From the NCBI GenBank assembly GCA_900764925.1, contig CAAFPW010000091.1, positions 62,001 through 126,000 on the forward strand: 64,000 nt of DNA, read 5' to 3'. The position numbers and the translations under genes are program-made. The notes under the pieces were generated by a model that saw nothing but the letters and a program-made list of their open reading frames with translations, did not search any database and was not told the DNA's origin. Origin of the DNA: Fusobacteriaceae bacterium (GTDB lineage Bacteria > Fusobacteriota > Fusobacteriia > Fusobacteriales > Fusobacteriaceae). Shown here piece after piece: positions 35,360 to 44,092 of this stretch (positions are counted from its first letter, which is position 1; each line of letters begins with the position of its first letter).

Positions 35360-36271
35360 ATGTCTAAAATAGCTTTTGTATTTCCAGGACAAGGAACACA
35401 ATATGTTGGAATGGGAAAAGAATTATATGAGAACAATGAATTAGCTAGACAAGAGTTTGACAACCTATTTTCAAAATTGGATTTTGATCTAAAAACAGTT
35501 ATGTTTGAAGGACCAGAAGAAAAATTAAAAGAAACAAAAAATACACAACCTGCCATAGTATCAATGAGTTTAATACTAAAAAAATTACTAGAGGAAAAAG
35601 GAATAAAAGCTGACTATGTAGCGGGACACTCTGTAGGGGAGTATGCAGCTTTTGGAGCAGCAGGATATCTTTCTATAGAAGATACAGTAAAACTTACTTC
35701 TGCTAGAGGAAAATTCATGAATGAAGTAGCTGAAAAAGTAAATGGAGGAATGGCTGCTATAATTGGATTGGATTCTGATAAAATAGTAGAGGTTTTAAAA
35801 GGTGTTGAAGGAACAGTAGAAGCTGTAAATTTTAACGAACCAAAACAAACAGTAATAGCTGGAGATAAGGATGCTATTGCTAAGGCTTGTGAAGTATTGA
35901 AAGAGGCAGGGGCAAGAAGAGCTATGCCATTAGCTGTATCTGGACCTTTCCATTCATCACTTATGCAAGAGGCTGGAGAGAAATTAAAAGAGGAAGCTGA
36001 AAAATATAGCTTCACAATGACTGATGTAAAATTAGTAGCAAATACAACAGCTGAGATTTTAACTTCTGTTGAGGAAGTAAAAGAAGAGATATATAGACAA
36101 AGTTTCGGACCTGTAAAATGGGTTGATACTATAAAAAAATTAAAATCTGAAGGAGTAACAACTATTTATGAAATAGGTCCTGGAAAGGTTTTAGCTGGAC
36201 TTATCAAAAAAATTGACAAAGAAATTGAAGTAAAAAATATAGAAAAACTTGAAGATTTGTCAAATATATAG
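35360..36271 (+). CDS. fabD: Malonyl-CoA:ACP transacylase
   Basis: A 303-residue alpha/beta hydrolase-like enzyme that loads malonyl groups onto ACP. The N-terminus FVFPGQGTQYVGMGKELYE and the nucleophile elbow GHSVGEYAA (Ser91) are clear, with the partner His in the SGPFHSSLM segment. It is followed by acpP after 62 bases. The ribosome site is AAGGAGG. Confidence 0.97.
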   Translation: MSKIAFVFPGQGTQYVGMGKELYENNELARQEFDNLFSKLDFDLKTVMFEGPEEKLKETKNTQPAIVSMSLILKKLLEEKGIKADYVAGHSVGEYAAFGAAGYLSIEDTVKLTSARGKFMNEVAEKVNGGMAAIIGLDSDKIVEVLKGVEGTVEAVNFNEPKQTVIAGDKDAIAKACEVLKEAGARRAMPLAVSGPFHSSLMQEAGEKLKEEAEKYSFTMTDVKLVANTTAEILTSVEEVKEEIYRQSFGPVKWVDTIKKLKSEGVTTIYEIGPGKVLAGLIKKIDKEIEVKNIEKLEDLSNI

Positions 36272-36333
36272 TAAAATCTATTATATATAACGTTTTTTAA
36301 ATATATAAAGAAAAAATTCAAGGAGGAAGAAAA

Positions 36334-36555
36334 ATGTTAGATAAAATAAGAGAAATAGTAGTTGAGCAATTAGGAGTAGACGCTGAGCAAGTAGTACCTG
36401 AGGCAAACTTCGTAGAGGATTTAGGAGCAGATTCATTAGATACTGTTGAATTAATAATGGCTTTCGAAGAAGAGTTCGACGTAGAAATTCCTGATACAGA
36501 TGCTGAAAAAATTAAAACAGTTCAAGACGTTATTGATTACATCGAATCTAAATAA
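36334..36555 (+). CDS. acpP: Acyl carrier protein
   Basis: A 73-residue, very acidic four-helix carrier. Ser34 in [12 protein letters not shown] is the phosphopantetheine site. It lies between fabD and fabF, the standard arrangement. GGAGG lies upstream of the ATG. A 9-bp hairpin follows in the gap before fabF. Confidence 0.98.
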   Translation: MLDKIREIVVEQLGVDAEQVVPEANFVEDLGADSLDTVELIMAFEEEFDVEIPDTDAEKIKTVQDVIDYIESK

Positions 36556-36572
36556 TTAATTAAATAAAGGGA

Positions 36573-36597
36573 AACGGGGTATTATAAGTACCCCGTT
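36573..36597 (+). other. Hairpin between acpP and fabF
   Basis: AACGGGGTA (36573-36581) pairs perfectly with TACCCCGTT (36589-36597), with a 7-base loop. It is GC-rich for this genome, but what follows is ACTTATATA rather than a T run. It may be an mRNA-stabilising or partial attenuation element that raises acpP over fabF; it is not a canonical terminator. Confidence 0.55.
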
Positions 36598-36631
36598 ACT
36601 TATATATAGTAAATAAAATAGAGGTGATATT

Positions 36632-37870
36632 GTGAACAGAGTAGTGGTTACAGGAATAGGACTTATAACTGCACTAGGAACTGGAATTGAAAAAAGTTGG
36701 AAGAGAATTACAGCTGGGGAAACAGGAGTAGCAAAGATAGAGTCTTATGATGCAACAGAGATGCCAGTACAAATAGCTGCTGAGGTAAAAGATTTCGATC
36801 CAATGGAATTTGGAATTGAGAAGAAAGAGGTTAAGAAATTAGCTAGAAACACTCAATTTGCAATTGCAGCAACAAAGATGGCATTAGAAGATTCTAAATT
36901 AGAGATCAATGAGGGAAATGCAGAGGAGATAGGAGTTATTGTTTCTTCTGGAATCGGAGGAATTGAAATATTTGAAGCTCAACACCAAACAATGTTGGAA
37001 AAAGGTGTAAAAAGAATATCTCCATTTACTATTCCAGCAATGATAGCTAATATGGCATCAGGAAATATAGGAATCTATTTTGGAGCTAAAGGACCAAATA
37101 AATCAATAGTTACAGCATGTGCAGCAGGAACTCATTCAGTTGGAGATGCTTTTGAACTAATCAAAAATGGAAGAGCAAAAGCAATGATAGCTGGAGGAAC
37201 TGAAGCATCAATAACTCCATTTGCTATGAACGCATTTGCTAATATGAAAGCACTATCTACTAGAAATGATGAGCCAGCTAAAGCATCTAGACCATTTAGT
37301 GCAGATAGAGATGGATTTGTAATGGGAGAGGGAGCTGGAGTTTTAATACTAGAGGAACTTGAACATGCAAAAGCTAGAGGAGCAAAAATATACGCAGAAG
37401 TAGTAGGATATGGAGAGACTTGTGATGCTTACCATATAACAGCTCCTGCAGATGGTGGAGAAGGAGCAGCAAGAGCATTTAAAATGGCTCTTAAAGAGGG
37501 AAATATAGCTCTTGAGGATGTAACATATATCAACGCTCACGGAACATCTACACCAGCAAATGATAGAAATGAAACAGCAGCTATCAAAGCTGTATTTGGA
37601 GAGCATGCAAAAGATTTAATGGTATCTTCAACTAAAGGAGCAACAGGACATGGATTGGGAGCAGCTGGAGGAATCGAAGCTGTAATCATAGCTAAAGCTA
37701 TATCTGAAGGAGTAGTACCTCCAACAATAAACTATGACAATCCAGATGCTGAATGTGATTTAAACTATGTACCAAATAACGCAGTAGAAAAAGAGATCAA
37801 TGTAGCTATGTCTAGTTCATTAGGATTTGGTGGACATAACGCTGTAATAGCTATGAGAAAATATAAGTAA
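36632..37870 (+). CDS. fabF: 3-oxoacyl-[ACP] synthase II
   Basis: A 412-residue condensing enzyme for chain elongation. The catalytic Cys is in VTACAAGTHSVG, and the two His in INAHGTSTPANDRNE and GATGHGLGAAGG. The start is GTG at 36632, with GAGGTG 5 bases upstream and the family N-terminus RVVVTGIGLITALG. rnc follows after 16 bases. Confidence 0.97.
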   Translation: MNRVVVTGIGLITALGTGIEKSWKRITAGETGVAKIESYDATEMPVQIAAEVKDFDPMEFGIEKKEVKKLARNTQFAIAATKMALEDSKLEINEGNAEEIGVIVSSGIGGIEIFEAQHQTMLEKGVKRISPFTIPAMIANMASGNIGIYFGAKGPNKSIVTACAAGTHSVGDAFELIKNGRAKAMIAGGTEASITPFAMNAFANMKALSTRNDEPAKASRPFSADRDGFVMGEGAGVLILEELEHAKARGAKIYAEVVGYGETCDAYHITAPADGGEGAARAFKMALKEGNIALEDVTYINAHGTSTPANDRNETAAIKAVFGEHAKDLMVSSTKGATGHGLGAAGGIEAVIIAKAISEGVVPPTINYDNPDAECDLNYVPNNAVEKEINVAMSSSLGFGGHNAVIAMRKYK

Positions 37871-37886
37871 ATTTAGGAGGAGAAAA

Positions 37887-38609
37887 TTGAAAAGAAACTA
37901 TTTAGATTTTGAAAAAAATCTTGGGTATTCTTTCAAAAATAAAGAACTTCTAAAAAATTCACTTATTCATCGTTCTTTTGGGAATGAGCATAGAAGATAT
38001 AAAAAAATAAGTAATGAAAGACTAGAACTGCTAGGAGATGCAGTTCTAGATCTTATTGTTACTGAATATTTATATAGAAGCTATTCAAATTCCACAGAGG
38101 GAGACTTAGCAAAAGTTAAGTCTATGGTAGTAAGTGAACCAGTTTTAGCAGGAATCTCTAAAAAATTAGAGGTTGGGAAATATCTTCTATTGAGTAGAGG
38201 AGAGGAGCTAACTGGTGGAAGAGAGAGAAGTTCGATATTGGGAGACGCCTTTGAAGCAATATTAGGAGCAATATATATAGACTCAGACTTTGAAACAGCA
38301 AAGAAATTTGCATTGTCACAAATTAAAGATTCAATAGATCATGTTGATACAAATGAAGATATTTTAGATTTTAAAACTATACTTCAAGAATATAGTCAAA
38401 AAACATATAAGGTTATTCCAGAGTATTCAGTATTAAAAGAGATAGGACCAGATCATCAAAAAATATTTGAGATAGAAGTTAAAATAGATAATGGGGTAGA
38501 TGAGAAACAATCAGAAGTAGGGACAGGAAAAAATAAGAAAACTGCAGAGCAAGCAGCAGCTAAGTCTCTATGTAAAAAGTTAGGAGTAAAAATTCATGAA
38601 GCACTATAA
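37887..38609 (+). CDS. rnc: Ribonuclease III
   Basis: A 240-residue double-strand-specific endoribonuclease for rRNA processing. The signature acidic motif is ERLELLGDAVLDLIVTEYLY, with second metal site GDAFEAILGAIYID. A C-terminal dsRBD spans about residues 160-235. The start is TTG at 37887, supported by AGGAGGAG upstream and by the lack of a closer ATG. It overlaps the Elp3-like gene by 14 bases. Confidence 0.96.
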   Translation: MKRNYLDFEKNLGYSFKNKELLKNSLIHRSFGNEHRRYKKISNERLELLGDAVLDLIVTEYLYRSYSNSTEGDLAKVKSMVVSEPVLAGISKKLEVGKYLLLSRGEELTGGRERSSILGDAFEAILGAIYIDSDFETAKKFALSQIKDSIDHVDTNEDILDFKTILQEYSQKTYKVIPEYSVLKEIGPDHQKIFEIEVKIDNGVDEKQSEVGTGKNKKTAEQAAAKSLCKKLGVKIHEAL

Positions 38610-39651
38610 TATTCCAATATTTATTAGCCATTTTGGTTGTCCTAATTCTTGTGTTTTTTGTAACCAAAAAAAAATAAATGGTAGAGAAACAGATGTTACA
38701 ATGGAGGACTTAAGAAATACAGTAGAGATGTACTTAGAAACTCTTCCAAAGAATTCCAAAAAAGAAGTGGCTTTTTTTGGTGGAACTTTTACAGGGATTT
38801 CTATTAATTTACAAAAAGAGTACTTAGAGACAACATATGAGTATATAAAAAATGGAAGTATTGATGGAATAAGATTATCTACTAGACCTGATTGTATAAA
38901 TGATGAGATAGTTAAACAGTTAAAAAAATATGGAGTAACAGTTGTTGAGTTAGGAGTTCAATCTTTAGATGAGAAAGTTTTATTAGCAACAGAGAGATAC
39001 TATCCTGTGGAGGTAGTAGAAAGAGCTTGTGAAACATTGAAAATATATGGGATAAAAGTTGGAATCCAACTGATGATAGGACTTCCTGAATCTACAGATG
39101 AAAGTGACTTTGATACAGCTCAGAAAGCTTTGGCAATGAAACCAGATATAGTGAGAATATATCCAACATTGGTTATTAAAAATACAAAGATGGAGCAGAT
39201 GTTTTATAGAAAAGAGTACACTCCTTTAACAATAGATGAAGCAATTGAAAGAACAAGAAGAATATATGCATTATTGGAGAGTAATGGTGTAAATATCATA
39301 AGAGTAGGACTTCAACCTAGTGAGGATTTAAGAGAGGATGGAGTTGTTCTTGGAGGACCATTTCATCCAGCCTTTAGAGAGCTTGTTGAGACAGAGATTT
39401 ACTATAGTTTCTTTAAAAGAATCGTAGAGGAAGAGAAGAAACTAGAGATATTTGCCAATGAAAAAAATATTTCTAAATTAGTTGGGATAAAAAAGGCAAA
39501 TAGAGTGAGATTGAAGGAGTATTTTAAGATACAAATAGATAATTCAATAGAGATAGATGATATAGTTGTGAATGGGAAAAATTATTCTAGGTTAGATGTA
39601 CTAAGAGGAGAGTTAAGTAGATATGAATCAAATAGTAATCAACATAGATGA
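38596..39651 (+). CDS. Elp3-like radical SAM protein
   Basis: A 351-residue radical-SAM protein with the cluster motif CPNSCVFC at residues 15-22. FFGGTFTGI and RLSTRPDCI segments follow, as in the Elp3/oxygen-independent coproporphyrinogen-oxidase-like group. It lacks the acetyltransferase domain of true Elp3. The pair rnc plus this gene is widely conserved in clostridia and fusobacteria, but the substrate is not known; tRNA modification is a guess from the family. It overlaps rnc upstream and rng downstream, so the three genes are coupled. Confidence 0.85.
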   Translation: MKHYNIPIFISHFGCPNSCVFCNQKKINGRETDVTMEDLRNTVEMYLETLPKNSKKEVAFFGGTFTGISINLQKEYLETTYEYIKNGSIDGIRLSTRPDCINDEIVKQLKKYGVTVVELGVQSLDEKVLLATERYYPVEVVERACETLKIYGIKVGIQLMIGLPESTDESDFDTAQKALAMKPDIVRIYPTLVIKNTKMEQMFYRKEYTPLTIDEAIERTRRIYALLESNGVNIIRVGLQPSEDLREDGVVLGGPFHPAFRELVETEIYYSFFKRIVEEEKKLEIFANEKNISKLVGIKKANRVRLKEYFKIQIDNSIEIDDIVVNGKNYSRLDVLRGELSRYESNSNQHR

Positions 39652-41092
39652 ATTCCAATCAAGAGCAGCCATCATTGAGAATAAAAAAGTGATAGAAATT
39701 CTTATAGAGAGGGAAGAGGAAGGAAGAATAAATGGTAGCATTTATAAAGGAAAGGTTGCTAATGTTCTACCAGGAATGGAATCAGCTTTTTTAAATATAG
39801 GTTTAGAAAAAAATGCCTTTCTGTATGTGAATGACTTGAGGGAATTTGAGGAAAAGTATCTAGATGGAATATGCAATAGTGATAGACCAATAGAGGATAT
39901 ATTAACAGTTGGAGATGAGGTTGTAGTTCAAGTTTTAAATGAACCAAGAGGAACAAAAGGAGCTAGGGTAACAACTCATTATACATTGCCAGGGAAATAT
40001 TTGGTGTTAATGCCTAATAATGATCATATTGCAATATCTAAAAAGATAAAAGATGAAGATGAAAGAAGTAGATTAGAAGAGATATTTAAAGATATAAAGC
40101 CTGAAAATATGGGTGTTATAATAAGAACAGCAGCTTTTGGAAAAAGTGTCTTTCATTTTGAAAGAGAGATAGAGTATCTTGTAAAAAAATGGGAAGATAT
40201 AGAGAAAAAGACTAAAAATGCTAAGATAGGAGAGATACTATATAAAGATAATGGAGTGGTAACCACTGTTCTTAGAGACATATTTAGTAACGATATTGAT
40301 GAGCTTGTAGTTGATAATGAAGAGGTATACTGGGAGATCATAGATTATATAAATGCATTTAGTGAGAAAACTTTAAAAACTAAGATAAAACTTTTCAAAA
40401 ACGAGGATGAAAAAAATATTTTTGAAGTTTATGGAGTTGATAAAGAGATAGAAAATGCTTTAAAAGAAGAGGTAAGACTTGAATGTGGAGGTTCTCTAGT
40501 AATTCAAAAAACAGAAGCTCTCATAAGTATAGATGTAAATACTGGTAAAAATACTGGAAGCTATAATTTGGAACAGACAGTATTAAATACCAATTTAGAA
40601 GCTGCTAGAGAGATTCCAAGACAGTTGAGACTTAGAAATCTAGGTGGAATAATCATCATAGATTTTATAGATATGAGATTGGAAGAGGACAAGATAAAAG
40701 TTTTAGAAGAGTTGGAGAAAAATCTTTCGAAGGATAGAATAAAAAATAACATAGTTCACTTTACAGATTTAGGATTGATAGAGATGACAAGAAAAAGAAC
40801 TGGAAAACCACTCTATAATTATTTTCAAGAGAGATGTCCTGTGTGTGAGGGAACTGGAAAGATAAAATCTAAAGATGCTGTTATCCATGAGATGATGGGA
40901 GAGATAAAAATCTGTACAAAGGATGAAGATATAAATAAAATAAAAGTAGTCCTATCTAAAAAATTAAAAGTAGCATTTAAAGAATTGTATTTTGAATTTG
41001 TAGAGGAATTTGTAAAGAATAGAAAAAAAGAGCTTATATTAGAAGAAAATTCTCAAAATGATTATAGTTATGAGATTATTTTAATAAAATAA
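39623..41092 (+). CDS. rng: Ribonuclease E/G family protein
   Basis: A 489-residue endoribonuclease of the RNase G length class. An S1 domain lies near residues 35-125 (GSIYKGKVANVLPGMESAFLN). The DNase-I-like catalytic part contains ISIDVNTGKNTG and GGIIIIDFIDM with the metal-binding aspartates. The zinc-link motif CPVCEGTG lies near 410. No long C-terminal scaffold is present, so it is RNase G-like. Its start lies within the end of the Elp3-like gene. Together with rnc this makes an RNA-processing cluster. Confidence 0.94.
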   Translation: MNQIVINIDEFQSRAAIIENKKVIEILIEREEEGRINGSIYKGKVANVLPGMESAFLNIGLEKNAFLYVNDLREFEEKYLDGICNSDRPIEDILTVGDEVVVQVLNEPRGTKGARVTTHYTLPGKYLVLMPNNDHIAISKKIKDEDERSRLEEIFKDIKPENMGVIIRTAAFGKSVFHFEREIEYLVKKWEDIEKKTKNAKIGEILYKDNGVVTTVLRDIFSNDIDELVVDNEEVYWEIIDYINAFSEKTLKTKIKLFKNEDEKNIFEVYGVDKEIENALKEEVRLECGGSLVIQKTEALISIDVNTGKNTGSYNLEQTVLNTNLEAAREIPRQLRLRNLGGIIIIDFIDMRLEEDKIKVLEELEKNLSKDRIKNNIVHFTDLGLIEMTRKRTGKPLYNYFQERCPVCEGTGKIKSKDAVIHEMMGEIKICTKDEDINKIKVVLSKKLKVAFKELYFEFVEEFVKNRKKELILEENSQNDYSYEIILIK

Positions 41093-41102
41093 AGGTGGAT
41101 AT

Positions 41103-41597
41103 ATGAGAATAGGAGTGTACGCAGGAAGTTTCGATCCAATTACTAAAGGACATTTTGATGTTATAAAAAAATCTTTAAAGATAACAGATAAACTTATAGT
41201 GGCTGTTATGAATAACTCAAATAAGAAAGGATGGTTCTCTTTAGAGGAGAGAAAAGAGCTTATTGAGATGTTAACAGAGGAGTTTGGGGATAAGGTTGAA
41301 GTTAAAAGCTTCGATGGACTTCTAATTGATTTTATGAAGAAAAATGGAGCTGAAATAATAATAAGAGGATTGAGAGCTGTTTCTGATTATGAGTATGAAC
41401 TAGGTTATGCTTTTGTTAATCACGATCTATCAGATGGAGAAGTGGAAACAATATTTATACCTGCAGCAAGGGAGTACATGTATCTAAGTTCAAGTTCTGT
41501 TAGAGAGGCTGCAACTGTTGGAGCAAGATTGGATATCTTTGTGGATAGTAAGATAGTGGAGAGAGTAAAAAATAAAGCTAAAAGTTTAAAAGGATAG
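41103..41597 (+). CDS. coaD: Phosphopantetheine adenylyltransferase
   Basis: A 164-residue nucleotidyltransferase for the fourth step of CoA synthesis. The N-terminal MRIGVYAGSFDPITKGHFD contains the TxGH motif, and YLSSSSVREAA is the conserved C-terminal ISSSxVR-like loop. It lies 10 bases after rng and 7 bases before radA. Confidence 0.97.
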   Translation: MRIGVYAGSFDPITKGHFDVIKKSLKITDKLIVAVMNNSNKKGWFSLEERKELIEMLTEEFGDKVEVKSFDGLLIDFMKKNGAEIIIRGLRAVSDYEYELGYAFVNHDLSDGEVETIFIPAAREYMYLSSSSVREAATVGARLDIFVDSKIVERVKNKAKSLKG

Positions 41598-41604
41598 GTT
41601 ATAG

Positions 41605-42993
41605 ATGGCAAAAACTAAAAGTTTTTATGTATGTAGTGAGTGTGGATATAAGGCGAGTAAATGGGCAGGAAAGTGTCCTCAATGTAATAGTTGGGGAACT
41701 TTTGAAGAGGAGATAGAGATATCTACTCCAGTTGGAGCTCCTGTTATTTCCTCTGTAAACTCTATAAAGGAAACCTCTGAAAAAGTTTTTTCCTTTGAGG
41801 ATGTCATAACTGAAGAGAATGATAGATATAAAACTAAGATGGGAGAGTTTGATAGAGTTTTAGGAGGGGGATTACTTTCTGGGGAAGTAGTTCTTGTAAC
41901 AGGAAATCCAGGGATAGGAAAGTCCACTTTATTGTTGCAAGTAGCCAATGAATATACTGCATATGGAGATGTAATCTATATATCAGGGGAGGAATCACCA
42001 TCTCAGGTAAAAAATAGAGGTGAAAGATTAAAAATAAAGAGTAAAAATCTCTATTTGATGTCTGAGACAGATATTTCAAAAATATATGAATATTTAATAT
42101 CTAAAAAACCTAAAGTTGTTATTGTGGATTCTATACAAACATTGTATAATTCTATTGTAGATTCAATTCCAGGGACACCTACTCAAATTAGAGAGTGTAC
42201 TTTAAAAATAATAGAGTTAGCAAAAAGATATGGGATATCGTTTTTCATAGTTGGGCATATAACTAAAGATGGAAAAGTAGCTGGACCTAAGTTATTAGAA
42301 CACATGGTAGATGCTGTTTTTAACTTTGAAGGGGAAGAGGGATTGTTTTACCGTATCTTAAGAAGTACTAAGAATAGATTTGGTTCAACAAATGAGTTAG
42401 CTGTTTTTAGTATGGAAGAGGATGGAATGAAAGAGATAAAAAACTCCTCTGAGTATTTTTTAAGTGAAAGAGAGGAGAAAAATATAGGAAGTATGGTTGT
42501 ACCTGTTTTAGAGGGGACAAAGGTATTCTTATTAGAGGTGCAGACTCTTTTAACGGAGGTAACAATTGGTATTCCAAAAAGAATAGTACAAGGGTTTGAT
42601 AGAAATAGAATACAGATTCTTACAGCTATTGCAGAGAAAAAAATGTATATGAATCTCTCGATGAAGGATCTTTTTGTAAATATACCTGGAGGTCTTAATA
42701 TAGAGGATCCTGCAGCAGATTTGGCGGTTTTAATATCTATGTTATCTATTTATAAAGGGGTAGAGATTAGTCAAAAGATAGCTGCTATAGGTGAATTGGG
42801 ATTAAGAGGAGAGATTAGAAAGGTATTTTTCATAGATAAAAGACTTAGGGAATTAGAAAAATTAGGATTTAAGGGAGTTTATATTCCAGAGGCTAATAGA
42901 AAAGAGATTGAAAAGAACAGGTATAATTTGAAACTGATATATTTAAAAAATTTAGAAGAACTTTTAGAAAGGATGAATAGAGATGGACAGTAA
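41605..42993 (+). CDS. radA: DNA repair protein RadA/Sms
   Basis: A 462-residue RecA-like branch-migration ATPase. The N-terminal zinc finger is CSECGYKASKWAGKCPQCNSW. Walker A is GNPGIGKST near residue 100, followed by the RadA-specific KNRFG motif and a Lon-like C-terminal domain (IGELGLRGEIRKV). Its end overlaps disA by 11 bases. RadA is known to bind and modulate DisA in Bacillus, so the coupling is meaningful. Confidence 0.96.
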   Translation: MAKTKSFYVCSECGYKASKWAGKCPQCNSWGTFEEEIEISTPVGAPVISSVNSIKETSEKVFSFEDVITEENDRYKTKMGEFDRVLGGGLLSGEVVLVTGNPGIGKSTLLLQVANEYTAYGDVIYISGEESPSQVKNRGERLKIKSKNLYLMSETDISKIYEYLISKKPKVVIVDSIQTLYNSIVDSIPGTPTQIRECTLKIIELAKRYGISFFIVGHITKDGKVAGPKLLEHMVDAVFNFEGEEGLFYRILRSTKNRFGSTNELAVFSMEEDGMKEIKNSSEYFLSEREEKNIGSMVVPVLEGTKVFLLEVQTLLTEVTIGIPKRIVQGFDRNRIQILTAIAEKKMYMNLSMKDLFVNIPGGLNIEDPAADLAVLISMLSIYKGVEISQKIAAIGELGLRGEIRKVFFIDKRLRELEKLGFKGVYIPEANRKEIEKNRYNLKLIYLKNLEELLERMNRDGQ

Positions 42994-44035
42994 AAAATTA
43001 GAGGAGATGCTGTCATTTGTAACACCAGGGACAGATCTTAGAGAGGGATTAAACAATATATTAGAGGCTGGATTAGGAGCTTTAATAGTAGTTGGATTTG
43101 ATGAAAACGTAAAAAAGATGGCAGATGGTGGTTTTTATTTAGAGTGTGATTTTACCCCAGAGAGAGTGTATGAATTAGCTAAGATGGATGGGGCAATAAT
43201 TCTAGATGCAGAATGTAAAAAGATAATGTATGCTAATGTCCATTTACAACCTGAAAGAAAATATAAATCTACAGAGAGCGGAACAAGACATAGAACTGCA
43301 CAGAGAGCTGGACAACAGACTGGAAAGCTTGTAATAGCAGTTTCTGAAAGAAGAAATGTAATTACTTTATATAGAGATAATATAAGATATAGATTGAAAG
43401 ATGCTTCTTCAATAGAGAGTGAAGCTTCTCAAGCAATAAAGACGATGGAGAGATACAAAGCTGTATTGGATAGAGCGTTAGCTAATTTAACAATATTGGA
43501 ATTGGATAATACGGCGACTCTATATGATGTTGCTACTGCTCTTCAAAGATTTGAGATGCTTAGAAGAATAGGTGATGAAGTTAATAATTGTGTAGTAGAA
43601 TTGGGAGTAGAGGGAAGATTACTGAACCTTCAATTCCAAGATTTGAATCAGGATATTGAAGAGGATGAGTATGATTTAATAAGAGACTACATGGATGAAG
43701 ATGTAGAGTATAAAGATGTAAAAGAGAAGATGAAAAATTTAGATGACGATGAACTACTAGAGGTAGAAAATTTTTCACATGCTCTTGGATATGGAAAAAG
43801 TTACAGTCTACTGGATAATGAAGTTAGTCCAAAAGGGTATAGACTTCTTGGTAGAATCAGTAAGTTGACTAAAAAAGATATTGAAAAACTTATCAATAGA
43901 TATAATAGTATTTCAAAACTTCAAGATGTTTCAGATGAGGAGCTTTCAGATATGAAAATAAGTAAAGTAAAGATAAAAGCTCTAAAAAGCGGATTGAAAA
44001 GACTAAAACTTACTGTTGAATTGGAAAAAGTATAA
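42983..44035 (+). CDS. disA: Diadenylate cyclase DisA (DNA integrity scanning)
   Basis: A 350-residue octameric enzyme that makes c-di-AMP and scans DNA for branched structures. The catalytic DGA is at residues 69-71 and RHR at 102-104, both intact. A helical spine and C-terminal helix-hairpin-helix DNA-binding domain follow (SKLQDVSDEELSDMKISKVKIKAL). It is last in the cluster and ends at a bidirectional terminator. No c-di-AMP riboswitch is visible in the window. Confidence 0.96.
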   Translation: MDSKKLEEMLSFVTPGTDLREGLNNILEAGLGALIVVGFDENVKKMADGGFYLECDFTPERVYELAKMDGAIILDAECKKIMYANVHLQPERKYKSTESGTRHRTAQRAGQQTGKLVIAVSERRNVITLYRDNIRYRLKDASSIESEASQAIKTMERYKAVLDRALANLTILELDNTATLYDVATALQRFEMLRRIGDEVNNCVVELGVEGRLLNLQFQDLNQDIEEDEYDLIRDYMDEDVEYKDVKEKMKNLDDDELLEVENFSHALGYGKSYSLLDNEVSPKGYRLLGRISKLTKKDIEKLINRYNSISKLQDVSDEELSDMKISKVKIKALKSGLKRLKLTVELEKV

Positions 44036-44040
44036 ATAAA

Positions 44041-44085
44041 AAAACTCAATGAATTAGTTACAAAAGTTCATTGAGTTTTTTATTT
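44041..44085. terminator. Bidirectional terminator between disA and the NhaC gene
   Basis: A 13-bp stem (AAAACTCAATGAA, from 44041, with TTCATTGAGTTTT, 44067-44079) with T run on the right and A-rich flank on the left, between convergent genes. Confidence 0.88.
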
Positions 44086-44092
44086 TTAACGA

